From the NCBI GenBank assembly GCA_947359465.1, contig OX375876.1, positions 62,750,998 through 62,814,997 on the forward strand: 64,000 nt of DNA, written 5' to 3'. Under the pieces are notes generated by a model, which saw only the letters and a program-made list of their open reading frames with translations, did no database searches and was not told the origin of the DNA. The stretch comes from Metellina segmentata (Eukaryota; Arthropoda; Arachnida; Araneae; Tetragnathidae). The stretch's first letter is position 1, and the number at the start of each line of letters is the position of its first letter. This document shows, one piece after another, positions 36,735 to 48,960 of the stretch. The position numbers and the translations under genes are program-made.

Positions 36735-37644
36735 AAAATAGATTTGATACATTGATATATGAAGCATATGTGGGTTAAAGAGAGTGATAAATAGAAAAAT
36801 AACCCAAAGAACAAAAACCTTCCTTTTTGGAGTGGGAAGAACTAGCCGTCCTTTCTTCCACACCCTCTCTTACTCGATAACTGACATTGCTTCAAATGTA
36901 AGTGGAAGATGCTCTTGGAAGGAGAGGAAGAGCAAAAAGATGTTAAGAGGATGGTGGGAAGATGGAGAGTGTTTGGCACCCCAACATTCGAAACTTACGA
37001 AGTTATATACGGAGTCTCTTAATGTACTTTGATCACCTGCTGAGAACTCAACTCGAATGAAATGGAGCGGCTTGGTAGTAATAGACGTAGGGATGAACTG
37101 ACGTACTTTTCGAAAAATAAATTACTTTGGATTTCAGATATAAATAACTGGTATCAAAAATTCCATGTACGTTTTTAATACAAACTAATTATTTCAAAAA
37201 TTAATAACTAAAATGATTTATTAGTTTTAGAAATTTGATCTGGGAATTGAACTAATTACTCAATATATTATGGTAATTATTGCTTATAATGATACACATA
37301 TTTATAAGCAACTATATTAAGACTTTATGTTGATTATGTTGAATAGTGCAGTAACGTGGGGCATAAAGTCAGGAACCTTAAGTTTACAATCCTCTTTTAT
37401 GGTTTTTCATGAAAAAATTATTACTACATTTGCACGGAGGAAGAACAGAAAAATAGTGATAACTTACAATTAATTGGTTCACATAAATTTTCATAAGATT
37501 TTATGGAATTTTTTTTATTGGTATTATTTTAAATATTTTTAATACGTGATTAAACATTTTTGATTGGATACATTTATTTTTAATTTCATGGGTGTATTAA
37601 CTACTATGTGAAAAAATTGAAACCTTATGCTATATTGTGAAATA
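36735..37644. other. Unassigned sequence
   Basis: AT-rich after 37080. Frames at 36579-36863 (-) and 36784-37032 (+) overlap each other and the palindrome edge; neither shows a domain. Confidence 0.35.
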
Positions 37645-37960
37645 TTATATCAAACATACTGTAGATACTGCTCCCGATCCCCGGAGTAGAAATTGATGTT
37701 TTAGCATACCCCAGCTATGTTCAATTGGAGACAGATATGGAGATTTCGCTGATCAATAAATGGTTTCAAAACCAAGGAGACACTAGTAGATGCGAGCCAT
37801 ATTTTCAGACGTCATCGTGCTGATAAATGTTTTTTGGACACGCAAAATGAAAGGCAAATTAGATTTTAGGATCTGCTGAACATATTGCTGTGCTGTCAAA
37901 CAACTGTTTACCACTACTAAAGGGTACCAGCTAACGTAAGAGATGACTATTCAACCATCC
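37645..37960 (-). pseudogene. Tc1/mariner-type transposase fragment
   Basis: Read on the lower strand, one frame gives 'PLVVVNSCLTAQQYVQQIL' and then, after a degraded block where the second catalytic Asp region (normally ...DNARPHTA...) should be, 'SAKSPYLSPIEHSWGML'. The SP-LSPIEH-W signature (37708-37745) is the third-acidic-residue motif of Tc1/mariner transposases. Two in-frame stops lie between the blocks, and a stop or frameshift precedes the first block near 37955. The frame ends at 37645. N-terminal DNA-binding and first Asp regions are absent. This is a dead copy. The part encoding 'LTAQ' is repeated upstream (37883-38255). Confidence 0.85.
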
Positions 37961-38255
37961 CATTTTATTTACTGGATATTAGATACTGAAAGGTTTTCAA
38001 ACTGTACATGCGCACATATAAGTATTGCTGTGCTGTCAAATTACTACTTAAGGGGACCAGCCATAGTTAATTGACGACTCTTCAACCACTGCACTGTTTA
38101 TGGGACATTAAGTAATGAAAAGATTTGGAATTAACGTATTTGCTGTGCTGTCAAATAACTACTTAAGGGTACCAGCCACATTTAAGTGATGACTCTTCAA
38201 CCCTTGCACTGTTTATGGGACATTAAGTATTGAAAAGATTTGAAATTAAACACAA
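37883..38255 (-). repeat. Triplicated transposase segment
   Basis: TTGCTGTGCTGTCAAA starts at about 37884, 38025 and 38140, each followed by ACTACT(T/A)AAGGG, ACCAGC and GA(T/C)GACT(A/C)TTCAACC. Copies 2 and 3 are more alike (both include CTGTTTATGGGACATTAAGTA) than either is to copy 1, and copy 2 still encodes 'NLTAQQY' on the lower strand. The spacings are 141 and 114 bp. Confidence 0.85.
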
Positions 38256-38299
38256 ATAACTTATTTTTACCACTTTACTTTCAAAAATAGAAACCCACT

Positions 38300-38819
38300 T
38301 TGTTTATTACCACTTAAAATTCAAAAGTATTTTTCTGCACAGGATAAGGACGATGAGTAACAATAGTCGAACCAAACCCCATTATTTGTCCACTTCTGAA
38401 TGAAAAGGGAAGGCAGCAACAAAAATTACCCTTGAATAAAAAACCAACATGGCGATCAGCCTTCATCTTTTCAGAGAACTGGAAAACGAAACGGGAAGAA
38501 AGGAAAAAGATCTCCCGAGAGAACACGCGAAAGGTAAGATGCACGCACAATGGCGGGCGATTCTTGTGACGTCTGCCCCGTGTTATTACCCCATCAAGTG
38601 GCAACGCCACTGCCAAAGTGGCGGAAATAAACAGCGACACATCTGCAATTGCGACACAATCATCGCCTTCCGTCCCTTCCACATCTGTGCTTTTTTACTC
38701 TCTTGTGTGTACCCTTCCATTTCTTTTACTTTAGTATCTTTGTTGAGAGGGAAAAGCGTAGCGAAGCTTTTTTTTTTGCTTGGTCCAGATGTGCCGCAAC
38801 GTCGACTCCGTGGTGTTGT
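38300..38819. other. GC-richer block, open on both strands
   Basis: ATG at 38449 (AAC before, G after: a good start context) opens 131 codons on the upper strand, with a donor-like GGTAAG at 38533. The lower strand is open for 122 codons over the same DNA. No domain on either; I do not call a gene. It may hold a first exon or regulatory DNA. Confidence 0.3.
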
Positions 38820-38959
38820 CCGGTGCAACAGCTTTGTTCTGTAATCACCCGCTTTTGGTTTAAAAGGGTTCCAGACACTAAATTAACAAAGCGATGGTGT
38901 CTTTTAAGCTGAGTTAAAAGAGGAACAGCAACAATTGATTCATTGGATAAGTGGACATG

Positions 38960-39036
38960 GTGGTCGGTTGTTGGTTATTTTGATCTTTTATGGTGTGAGG
39001 GCCATAATTGGCCAAACTGGGCCGAGCTCTACGACA
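38960..39036 (+). repeat. Dispersed repeat B, copy 5
   Basis: GTTGTTGGTTATTTTG, TTTTATGGTGTGAGGGCCAT, AATTGGCCAAACTGGGCCGA and ACGACAAGC align to the B consensus. Confidence 0.6.
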
Positions 39037-39475
39037 AGCAAAAAATATGAACTGATAAAAAGAGGGATTGGGGAATACAACAGTTGGATGAAAGCGGGAA
39101 AAGATCGCCTGTGTCTGTGGTGTGCAATCCCCGTGGCGAACACTGGCGTAGGGTCCATGAAACCCCGTATTCCCCTAATAAATAAAATTCAAATTCGTTG
39201 TAAAAAATCCATTAAACGTTAAAAAAAACGACGATTTTTATACATATATCTGAGCAAGACGTCAGTTTTAATTTAAAGTCCTTGATTTTCACCGCACAAA
39301 GAGGATGACCTGCAATTAATTTATCATATGAATGGACTTGGTGTTTACTGATTAAATACACTGATGTTCAACAGAGTGAAATACCTTTGTCGTACAATCA
39401 AATGTACTAGTTTAAAAAGATGCAAGACACAGAGAAAAATGCTACCATCTTTGACGTTATGAGCTTATAAAGGTA

Positions 39476-39664
39476 TAATATGGTATGGTATGGTATTTTT
39501 AATTAACATCATACTAGAGCAACTCAACAGGCTGTTGACGACGTTCCGGGATCAACCCCAAAGGGAAAGGCTCGAGGATAACACCACGGAACCACGGTCA
39601 GATGACGAGGCAACACCTGAGCTGGCTCCCAGCTTACCAAACCTCCACACCACGACAGATATTA
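39476..39664 (-). repeat. Dispersed repeat D, copy 2
   Basis: The lower strand ends in ATACCATACCATACC (upper strand TATGGTATGGTATGG at 39479), a simple-repeat tail, preceded by the D body (GAGCAACTCAACAGGCTG, GTTCCGGGATCAACCCC, CTCGAGGATAACACC). A 60-codon upper-strand frame covers it but is not supported as a gene. Confidence 0.65.
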
Positions 39665-40159
39665 TAAAATAAATATTTATTTAGTTTGTGTATTTCTGTA
39701 GTACTTTAGAAGTAACTTACAGGATAAGTGGACTTAGAGGTGTTCACTGTGTTATACACCAAGTGTTAGGCAACAAGATAACTTTGTTCTGTAACCTAGA
39801 CTCTGCTTGATAATTCTTAAACGATTTAAAGACAGTGAATTAACGAACTGTGGACATCGTTTAAGATTCCGTTAAGATCGTTAAGATTAAGTTAATCTAC
39901 GATTAAGACTTCAAATTAATTTATTGGATGAATAAACTTGGAACTGTTCGGTGTTAGGTAATGTACATAATAGCTATGTTGTATAATCAACTGCTTGAAT
40001 GATTCCGTTTTAGAACGATTTCAGATACTATTACCACAAAAGGTTAAGTTAGTAGTTAAAGTCCAGTATTTTTAAATTACTAGTTGAGATAACCGAGTGA
40101 TCCCTTCTAATTAATTTATTGGATGAGTGAAGTTTAAAATGCTGATATAGTTAAAATAA

Positions 40160-41420
40160 ATTGCATTTTTAAGCTTTGATAACGGAAATTGAAAGTTGGT
40201 ATGAAACATAATTCATGCAACACAGTGAAACATGTTAGTGGAAAAAGAATTTGGTTCGTGTGAATATAAAAAAACTATAATCTATTACGATCATTAAACA
40301 ACCTACCGTTCCCTACCTTTGACTATCAGTTTTGTCACGAATTCTTTTTAAGTAAAATTATGCTATTTATTTATCATTGAAGGATAAGAGCAACAAAATA
40401 AAATCGAGTTTAAATCTTACGCAGAATATTAACTTTTGACACCAATACACATGGATAGACTTCAACGAATACTTCCTTCTTCCATCCAAAGCACAGGAAA
40501 AAAAAGGACTCCAAAAAAGAAAAAGTATTCCTCAGTTCATACAGTGAACATACATACCAGCCTGATCAATTGAAGACTTCCGCTAAAGCGACACTATTAA
40601 CCAAAACGAATCAACATCGCCCGATTACACAAGCAGATATTAACGCGGTTGATGAGTCGAAACCTCGTTCGAAAAGGACAAAAGCATTCAGCAATTTTCT
40701 AACGAAGTTCCCCTTCCCAAATCAAATTCCATTTGATGAAACTGTCTCCCCTCCAGCTGAGAAACCCAAATCCACTTTGAAAGGTTTTCCATTAAGGGGA
40801 GAAGTGTTCCCGAGGAACCCACCACCACAAAAGGTAAGACCCGGCGGCCCTTTTTGCCTCAACCGTCAGTGAGTAAATGCCGTTTCGGTGGGGTATGGTA
40901 GTGAGTAATGAAAGGGAAATGATAATCCAAGCATTAAGTGCCATTAACGGATCGATTGAGGAACACTGGCATGTACAAATCATGTCATGCAAATGTCCCT
41001 TCACGTCATTAGCAAAAGGGGATAATTTCCTCCCTCTGGTTCTCTTTCCTTGCAAATGTTTATTCAAAATTTTCCGAGAATAACCCGGTTCTTTGGCCAG
41101 GAATCGGATACGAGGAAGGCAAATCAACCACAAACCGCGGAAGGTTCGGGGAGCTGTTACCTATGGACATTACCACACCCCTCAATAGTTGGGGGTGAAT
41201 GAAGATTCGCTTGGGAGTGATGGCATCTTAAGTGGCCCTAGAAGGGGTCGTCTTCAAATTGAACTTTAAGTACCGCTACTTGCTCAAAAGAGGCAAGTCA
41301 AACAAAATTTAGCAGGCAATTTGCCAGTTGGATAGAAAATTATGTTTGTTTGCATTATGGTTGGGCACCATAAGAGAATTGACCGCGGAACAGGATAAAT
41401 ATTAGTTAAATTGACCTATT
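40160..41420. other. Block with an unassigned long open frame (40459-40872, +)
   Basis: The upper strand is open for about 137 codons from 40459 to the TGA at 40870. It contains a good 5' splice-site match, AAAAG/GTAAGA, at 40834-40840. The peptide is Lys/Pro/Ser-rich without a recognisable domain, and no strong acceptor is visible upstream. A 113-codon lower-strand frame (40792-41133) overlaps. It may be an exon; the evidence is weak. Confidence 0.25.
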
Positions 41421-41422
41421 AA

Positions 41423-41640
41423 TCCTCCAAGTGGTTTTGACGAGATTTCTCGTACATCAAGATCGCAACATATTGTGAAATATATCATCCACACAATATT
41501 GCCGATTTTTTCCTATTGATATCAAAATCTTGTCAGTCCACTTCAAATGATCGCGATCGTGCTTTCTAATGACGATATATTTCTCCCAACATGATCTGGT
41601 TAGTTGTATTAATGATGCATCGTATAGACAATCACCAGGT
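41423..41640. mobile_element. Family P element, copy 4
   Basis: Preceded by TTAA (41419-41422); left end TCCTCCAAGTGGTTTTGACG, then a palindrome variant GACGAGATTTCTCGTA. Internal words are CACAATATTGCCGATTTTTT, ATGATCTGGTTAGTT. The right end is GACAATCACCAGG without a TTAA, so it is eroded or truncated. Confidence 0.65.
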
Positions 41641-41681
41641 GAGCACTGTGTGCAAATGTATTCACATGATTAGCCGTAGTG

Positions 41682-41775
41682 CTGTGGTTGCTTTGGTTGC
41701 AATGCGCAAAGGTCATATTTGGTCATTCTGTGTCAGACACAAGACAAACATCACCTAATGGATACACACATGGTA
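41682..41775 (+). repeat. Dispersed repeat B, copy 6
   Basis: TGGTTGCTTTGGTTGCAATG, GCGCAAAGGTCATATTTGG, CAGACACAAGACAAACATC and CCTAATGGATACACACATGG follow the family order. Confidence 0.7.
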
Positions 41776-41779
41776 ATAC

Positions 41780-44700
41780 ACTGAGCTGTGAAGACAAGGC
41801 GATTATATTTGTATTCATGGACAGATTTACTAGGCACAGCATGTAATTCGCCGCGAAGCGTGGAAGAAAATGTTTCGCATTGAATTGAGTTGTATGTACA
41901 GATGTAATTTGTTAAAGTATAACTTATAGATATGGGAATAATAAAAATTGTACGTTTAAATGCACTCAATTAGTCTTTGAGGTGTGAAGATATTGTTAAA
42001 TGATCTAGTGAAATCAGGCTACAATATAGCGCTTCCAATGTTGCAAATAAACTTGACTCGTGGTGTATTCAGTTGTATTGTGCAGCTGAATTTAGTTAGA
42101 CATAGAATTGAAGACAATATTGCCTATTAATATTAATATTCACCATTAATGTTACTATTCACCAGATGCACATACAAAAACCATTTAACGTTAGATGTAC
42201 TAGTGGCAATCTATTTCGAATAGTAATGCATCGACGACATTGTGTTATCAAATCAGTATTCCTCATTTTAAATGAATATTCAGTAGAAATATTATATCCG
42301 CATAACATGGATTGTATCTATAATTATTAAATTGTAGTTTCAATTATGAATTTGATAAAGATAAAAATCCTCACAATTCAATAAAATTATACAAGATTTC
42401 ATGCAGTAAGCAGACTTGTTGCAAGAATAAAGAATAACAGCCCACTGGGTGAAAGACAGAATCTAATTAGGCACTGAACCAACATTCTTCTACTTTAAAA
42501 CTTGCATTTGCATAAATAACCAGGCATAATTTTCATTCATAAATAAAAGTAGTAAACGAAAATGAGATTTCAGTTATAAGTTACCGTAATACCAAAGGTA
42601 AAAATGAGCTGGACAAGAGAAAACTTTCATTTTTGCACCAGATTAAGATAACAGCAAAAATAATCTTCATTCTCAACCCCAACAAATACCTCTGCCCTGG
42701 AAACAACTACCGTCTTCGTGCCACACTGCAGACGTGACTTATTAACCGGCACATAATCAAACAGCTTTAAAAATGCGTTCCTTCAATTAACAAAATATCT
42801 CTAATGAGGAAGAGAAAATATCTTTTGAATATGTATGACGCGTCACGTGGAGGGTGAGGGTGCCATTGTCACGTGGCATGTTATCCTAATGGAAGCACCC
42901 CCAACTCCAAAACCGTCGGAACGACACAGGGAAGATCCTGACAGTAAGGTCCGTGAGCCATTAAAAGAAATGTAAATGTTCCCCTTCGATTCACCCCTCA
43001 GGGTATGCGCTGGTGATTGTGATCACTCCGGCCCGTGTCTTCACACATTCACGCCCCGTGCGATATGGGTTTTTACGAGCTAATTAAGCGAGGCATTCGT
43101 TTTTATTGATTCCGAAAAGCTGTTAGGAATATTGCCGTTTTGATACGGTTCCGCACTCCGCCATGTTAATGCTTCCTCTTTGTCTCAGTATCTTCCGTTC
43201 GTGTGCCTTATTTTTTCAGACAAACGAGGTGCAGTTGTGTGCCTCAGAGGACACTTCTACCGTCTTCGGAAATAGTTTATTCAGCCATAATAAGACGGCG
43301 GTGCAGCTTTTGAAAGCGCGGTTCTCCTGATTCTTCAGGGGCCGTTCTGCCCCGTATAATGGCTCGAATTCATTTCGTAATTAGGAGGACGAATTTTCTA
43401 ATTCGTCTTTTCATGGCGCCATCAGTTATACTTCTTTATTAGCAAAACAGCTAATTATTAAATGCTACATAATGAAACGCAGTGTTGAGATTGTAGTTTT
43501 TGTCACCTCATCTGAAAGAGTCGGCAAAACGTTCTGCAAATTAGATTTCAATAAAATGTTTGATAGATTAATGTTCTCTTTTTTGAGCAAATTGGGGAAT
43601 GAAATGGCATACCTGAGAGGTTAGAAATTACTAGGTGCTTTCTTCAAGTCATTTTCTGATTATTCGTTGCAATATGAATAATAAAAACCCAGGTAAAGGT
43701 AATTAGATAGAAAGACAGAGCATAGTGTTATACTACATTTATATATGCAACATTGTTATTATGGCTAAATCCTAGATAATGGTACGGTCTCCAGTTCGCC
43801 AAGTTGGCGCTTTGATCTACCATCAAAACAGCGTTTTATTCAGTCTATCTATACAACTTAACATGGCGGCATGACGACAAAATATTAAAATCAAGCGAAA
43901 GTCGCACCGACGGTTTATAATGTTTAACGCATTCTAATTATTGAATTGGGATTGTTTTAGATTCTTAAATACCTATTGAAGTTGTCTGACACTTAAAAAC
44001 TAATCACCCCTTGAATAGAGGAAATGCGTATCTCTTCCACTGATAGCTCAAAGAGTAAGTCGTTTTTATGTCTTAATGGGTCTGGAAGTGACACGTTTCA
44101 GTAACACACGATAAATATTTGTCAGTAATAAGTCTTGGATAATCGAGAGTTATTCATTAAAATAAGAGAGGAGATGCAATATTTTCGAACTATAAAGAAA
44201 TACAGACTGTCATTCATTCACCGGTAGGTTTTATCTCATGAAAACTAAAATTAACCTGGAGCTATTAAAGTAATTACATTTATATAAATCGAATTCATAT
44301 TAAAAATTATATCTTGTGCACTCCAAAACACTTATATCCTAGACGTAACGCTGCTTCAAGATTACTTGGGAAAAGGAAGGTTAATTGGGTTGGCAAACTC
44401 AAGAGTTGGAGAGAAGAGGAGCCAATATCACACGAGTCAAAGCACTTGAACTGACAAACAAGACAATGTTCCTGCTGACGAGGCACTATTTTTGATGTTC
44501 TTAATGTCATAGTCATTGCTAGGTGTTGTAGCTTGAGTGTTGTAAAACAACAAAACATTCGCAGACTTGTTCACCGATAAAATTAGCCTTTCGAACCTCT
44601 TTACAGATGAGATTTTGAATGGGTGGAGTTTGAATCTGTATTGAGATTTATTTGCTTATTATATATCAACATGGCAATAAAAAATAACAAAGCTTAATAA

Positions 44701-45170
44701 GAAACAATTTATATCGAATAAACGTTGCCAGCAATATAGCTTGAAGAAGCTAGTGACTCTTATTGACATTTCCGGCAGAAACAATGTTGCTCTCAGACCC
44801 GAATTATCCTCCAAACCCGTAATCCAGGTTGGATAACAAATTAATCACGAAAAAAACATGCAATCCTAGTATTCAATGTTTAATTTTTACACAAAAGCCA
44901 ATATATATATATATTTTTAAATCAAATTTTTTGTAGCATTTTAAATTTAACGGGCTTTGAAATAGGGTTTGTGATCACATTTTTAAATTTCTCTGATGCC
45001 TCCCGTTAGGATCCTGGTACCATGGTACTGATAATCCCTATGCTCAAGGTATGGTTGTTTTATTCCTAAAGATTTAAAGATATATACTAAATCATAGATT
45101 TGCAATTAAAAATATTTACTTTGTAAGAATAGTTCTAATATGTTTGTGTTTCTCTAAGCATTGTACCCTC
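41780..45170. other. Unassigned; GC-richer block at 42660-43440
   Basis: AT-rich except the GC-richer block, which has two GTCACGTGG E-box words 26 bp apart (42842 and 42868) and homeodomain-type words (GCTAATTAAGC near 43078, TTTTTATTGATT near 43100). A 13-bp palindrome CGCCAAGTTGGCG lies near 43798. No gene recognised. Confidence 0.35.
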
Positions 45171-45178
45171 ACTCTTGA

Positions 45179-45440
45179 CCTTCCAAGTATTTTCGAAGTA
45201 ATATGTCATCCACCAAGATATGACCAATTTCCTAATGACGAGATATCCCGTACGTGCAAAACAAAATCTGGCCAATTTTGCTAATGATGAAATACCTCAT
45301 TGAGACCAATTGCACCATTACTCCAAGTAGGAAATATAAATTTTCTCCTGCTTGCCCAGAATTGGTAACGATTTGGAACAGGCATCAGAGAATGGCCACT
45401 ATAGAGCAGTTTTCGACGCGAAGATGAACCAAGAGGAGGG
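45179..45440. mobile_element. Family P element, copy 5
   Basis: Left flank TTGA (one change from TTAA) then CCTTCCAAGTATTTTCGAAG; right end GGAGGG followed by TTAA (45441-45444). Internal ATGACGAGATATCCCGTACG and ATGATGAAATACCTCAT are decayed palindromes. Longer than typical because of unrelated-looking sequence near 45320-45430. Confidence 0.6.
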
Positions 45441-45710
45441 TTAAGTATACTAATTATGTACTTAATAGCTAATAATATTTCTTTAAAAAATAAATAACAA
45501 TAAAGAAGTACTGATCTTTTATTATTTGTCCCACATAATAAGCCTCCTATTTGTACAGCAATTCCAATATTAATTCTATATTATCAGACCCGCGCATAGC
45601 ATTTGTGCCAAAATTGCCCAACTACTTATGTCTATTAACATGAGAATCGTTACTCAAGAAAAACATAAATACAACACTTTTATAGTTCCTATCTCCTTAC
45701 ATAACTTTAA

Positions 45711-45922
45711 CCCTCCATTCCCCGATTTCGACGAGATATCTCGTCCATCAAGATTTAACTAATTTTACCAAAGTCAAGATATCACATCATCAATATACTG
45801 ACGATTTTTTATGACGACGACATCAAGATTCAAGATCTGGTCAGTTCTGCTTGGTGAGGTATCTCGTCCATCAAGATCTGGTCAGTTTTCTTCAAATTAC
45901 GTCGATACAAGCACAAGGAGGG
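45711..45922. mobile_element. Family P element, copy 6 (best ends)
   Basis: TTAA lies on both sides (45707-45710, 45923-45926). The ends are CCCTCC and GGAGGG with a longer imperfect inverted repeat reaching TCGACG on both sides. The exact palindrome is at 45730-45745, followed by CATCAAGAT; later come CAAGATCTGGTCAGTT twice. Length 212 bp. This copy defines the family. Confidence 0.85.
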
Positions 45923-45940
45923 TTAAAAGCTCCAATTCGC

Positions 45941-46560
45941 CCAGGTAATTCCGGAAAGCCCCCACCATTCAAACATCCACGCGCAAATTAGGCAGAACGA
46001 CTTTCTAATCATCTGGCCAAGCCCCCTCACTCCAAAGCCAATCCGAAGAAAGTCCGTTACTTACACTTAATGACCGGAGCCAGAGAAGAGCATCGTTTGG
46101 CGAGACATTTCCGGCACAAATAACCGGTGCGGTCCTCGACGAATAATTCAACCGATCCGCTATTTCGGGGCCAATCTCTCCAACTTCCAGTTCCAACAAT
46201 TAATGCCTCCGACAAAATATTTCGGAAACGAGACTGGAAAATACCGTCAGAGGCTCTTAGATTCGGGATAAAATGCGTCCGCCGAAAGCGGGTAAAGCCG
46301 GCATTGCAGGGTGACGATTAAATTCGTATTCCATCGTCGATGTAAATCCTTGAAGGAAAGATGGAATCTTAACGTCCAAAACCGCAAGAATGCTTTTGGA
46401 GATGGTGCGCACGTGCTTCCGGGACGATCGTGGTAGATTTTGGAGTGCTTTTGGCTATCGGGCGCTGAGGTATACGCATTAGATATGTATTGGTTCATTG
46501 AACAATTTTGGAATCGCAGCCCACGCAGTTTGGATGTTGCGTATTTTGATTTGAAGATCG
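45941..46560. other. GC-richer block without recognisable gene
   Basis: CpG-bearing sequence with 64-83-codon frames open on both strands (46005-46199 -, 46127-46321 +, 46247-46498 -). The lower strand has a donor-like GTGTAAGTAAC near 46055-46066, but a stop lies immediately upstream of that frame. Treated as non-coding. Confidence 0.3.
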
Positions 46561-48960
46561 TGATTAAAGGTAACGAAAATGATTAGTTTTCGAATGGAGC
46601 AGATGCGTTGGCTGGATTTTTGATGCGGAAGCTTTATTAGAATTCTTCAGATACAGTTGGGGAATGTTATTCGTCTGTAAACAAATAATCAAAATAATTT
46701 CTGTTTGAGTAAAATTACTTTGAAGATTGAATGTGTTTGGGGATTATGTTAAAGTAGTCTGCTAAGTTATGTAGCACAGTAAAGTATTGATTTTGAACCT
46801 TTTTTTTTTTACCTGATGCACGTAAACTTGGTACTAAAATTCTGCGGTGCACGAATAATATAATTTGTGCCAATCTGACAAAAACAGGAGTGATTTTGAT
46901 TGATTTAAAAAATTTAAAACTAGGTGCTACCTGCTCCTTTCGCTCCAACGTGGCTTTAAACTTTAAAAATCTTTTGGAAGCGATTTATTTATGATATTTG
47001 GAAAACACAAAAGATACTTAAAATGCAAAAAATACTCAAAATGTTTTCTTCGGAACTGCTTAAAATTATTTATGAACACAAAACTGACGAAATTAATTAA
47101 ATTTTACGCCAGTGTAATTCTTGAGGCACTCTAGTGTGCTTTGATACGCAGGTTGAAAAAAACTTCACTGAAGTTTCAAATAAAATTAATGTAATTCAAA
47201 TATATATTAAATAAAATAGAAATTTCAACTTTTACATTCCGATGTTAAATTGTAATAAGCATTCGTATACTACAGTTAAAGTTTTAATTCCTTCATAATA
47301 ATCGAAATGATTGTTTTTGATAGTTTTGCTTCCCACATTTCAAATTTTTTCATTATTCTAAAATAAAAGAATTAATTACAGTATACGCACATTTTCCATT
47401 ACTAAATAAACATCTGTTGCAAAACTCACAAAACGTTCAGGAAAACAGTCACTGAAAATGGCTGCCTGTAGAATATCATGTAGCTTGATATGCATGCATT
47501 CTTAGATGCTTAGGAAAGTAGAGAATACAAACCTAAAATACACGATTAGTGCCTTCAGGTGTTTCCTTACCCAAATATTCAACACAGAAGAAAACTCCCA
47601 CAATAAAAGAAAAGGATTTCAAAGAAAAGTTGTGTGATGGGAACCGAAAATTCTCGACTATACATAACGGGCACACAGACCATTCCGTGGTAAGCCACAA
47701 AACTCAATCTATGACGACACTCGCCACATCTGCATATAAATAGCAGCTATTTTCCGAGCAAATGCTTCGTGGACGCAGGAGGAAAAAAAAACACAAATAA
47801 AGCGAGACAACATCGAAATAAAAGAAGAACGGGAAGTAGGAACCTGAAAAAAATGAGAGAAAATAGACATATCCGACGTTGGAAATGCTGAAACAGCATG
47901 GGGAAATTGCGAGTAACCTGTCGGGAATTTCCCACCTCCTTTTTCTCCCGTTTACTTTCCAGGAAAATAAAATAAATAGAGAATTCTTTGCCTAAAACAT
48001 ACTGAAGGAATTTCCCATTTTCTTCCTGTTTAGTTAACATCTGGTTACGTGAGATTACTGACAAAATACTTAAACTTTAATATAGTGTCGCTGGTTTTAT
48101 GGCCTTTGCGAGTTTTGAAAAAGGTTCCAACAAAGTTATTCAGCAAGACAGAAACACTTATTTCAAATTCATTTATACACTTAGTGGATAGTTCAACATT
48201 ACGGGATCGACATATTTGATATAACATCTATTTCATTCTTTTTATATTCACTCAGTTGTACTAATAATTTGCAAGTAGCGAAGAAACAAAAACCACTAAA
48301 AAACAAGTTATATTCTTATCACACCTAAAATAAACCATTTGTTACAGTTAAAATTTTGTTCTTGACATCTTATATACTTTTGAAAAGATTTTTGGTAATA
48401 TTATTCAAAATGAAATAATTCAAATAGAATGATAACTTATTTTAAAATGAATGCAGGAAAAGCTTTTTTGATGCATGAAAATATTTCGGCATTATGTGGA
48501 ATGATTAATGTATTGTGTATAATGCTTTCCCTAGTACAAGATGTGATTCTTGTGATTGGAAATTAAATGGGAAATTATATTTATAATGTGAAATAATTTA
48601 CATAGTATGTGAAATTTTCCTGTACCACGTGAAATATTCCTTTGCAAAATAATTTCTTCAATAATTGAAACGGTTTCTTTTTGTACTATCGAACTTCGAA
48701 TTTACTTAGAATTACAACTTTATGACAGGGTACTATTTGCCCACCAACTGTATCAAAATAATTTTGATACCAAAAATAGTCGATAAATAGCTTTACCAAA
48801 TAGCTCCATAAAACAGTTTTAACCCAAACAGTTTCATAACAATATTTGCACTCAGAGATAACCGAAAAGCTGCTCATACGGAGTTGACAAAATATTTAAG
48901 TATTTTATTTACCTACACCAAGTTCAGGAAGGAAAATCCAGACAAGTCAAACAAGATCGC
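46561..48960. other. AT-rich sequence, nothing recognised
   Basis: Lower-strand frames (for example 47747-48064, 105 codons, Phe/Leu-rich) come from purine-rich upper strand and show no domain. Confidence 0.35.

Larger units (their letters stand above)
38820..40150 (+). repeat. Decayed tandem array, ~195-bp period
   Basis: The anchor AATTAATTTATTGGATGA and variants lies at 38933, 39314, about 39710 (only GGATAAGTGGACTT left), 39914 and 40109. The spacings 381, 396, 204 and 195 are one or two periods. A second anchor (CTTTGTTCTGTAA / CTATGTTGTATAA) at 38832, 39384, 39782 and 39973 follows the same rhythm. Repeat B and repeat D sequence overlies two of the periods. Confidence 0.6.

Noticed and set aside
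46005..46199. Lower-strand exon ending at a GTAAGT-like donor
   Set aside because: A stop codon lies directly upstream of the frame with no acceptor, and the peptide is unrecognised.
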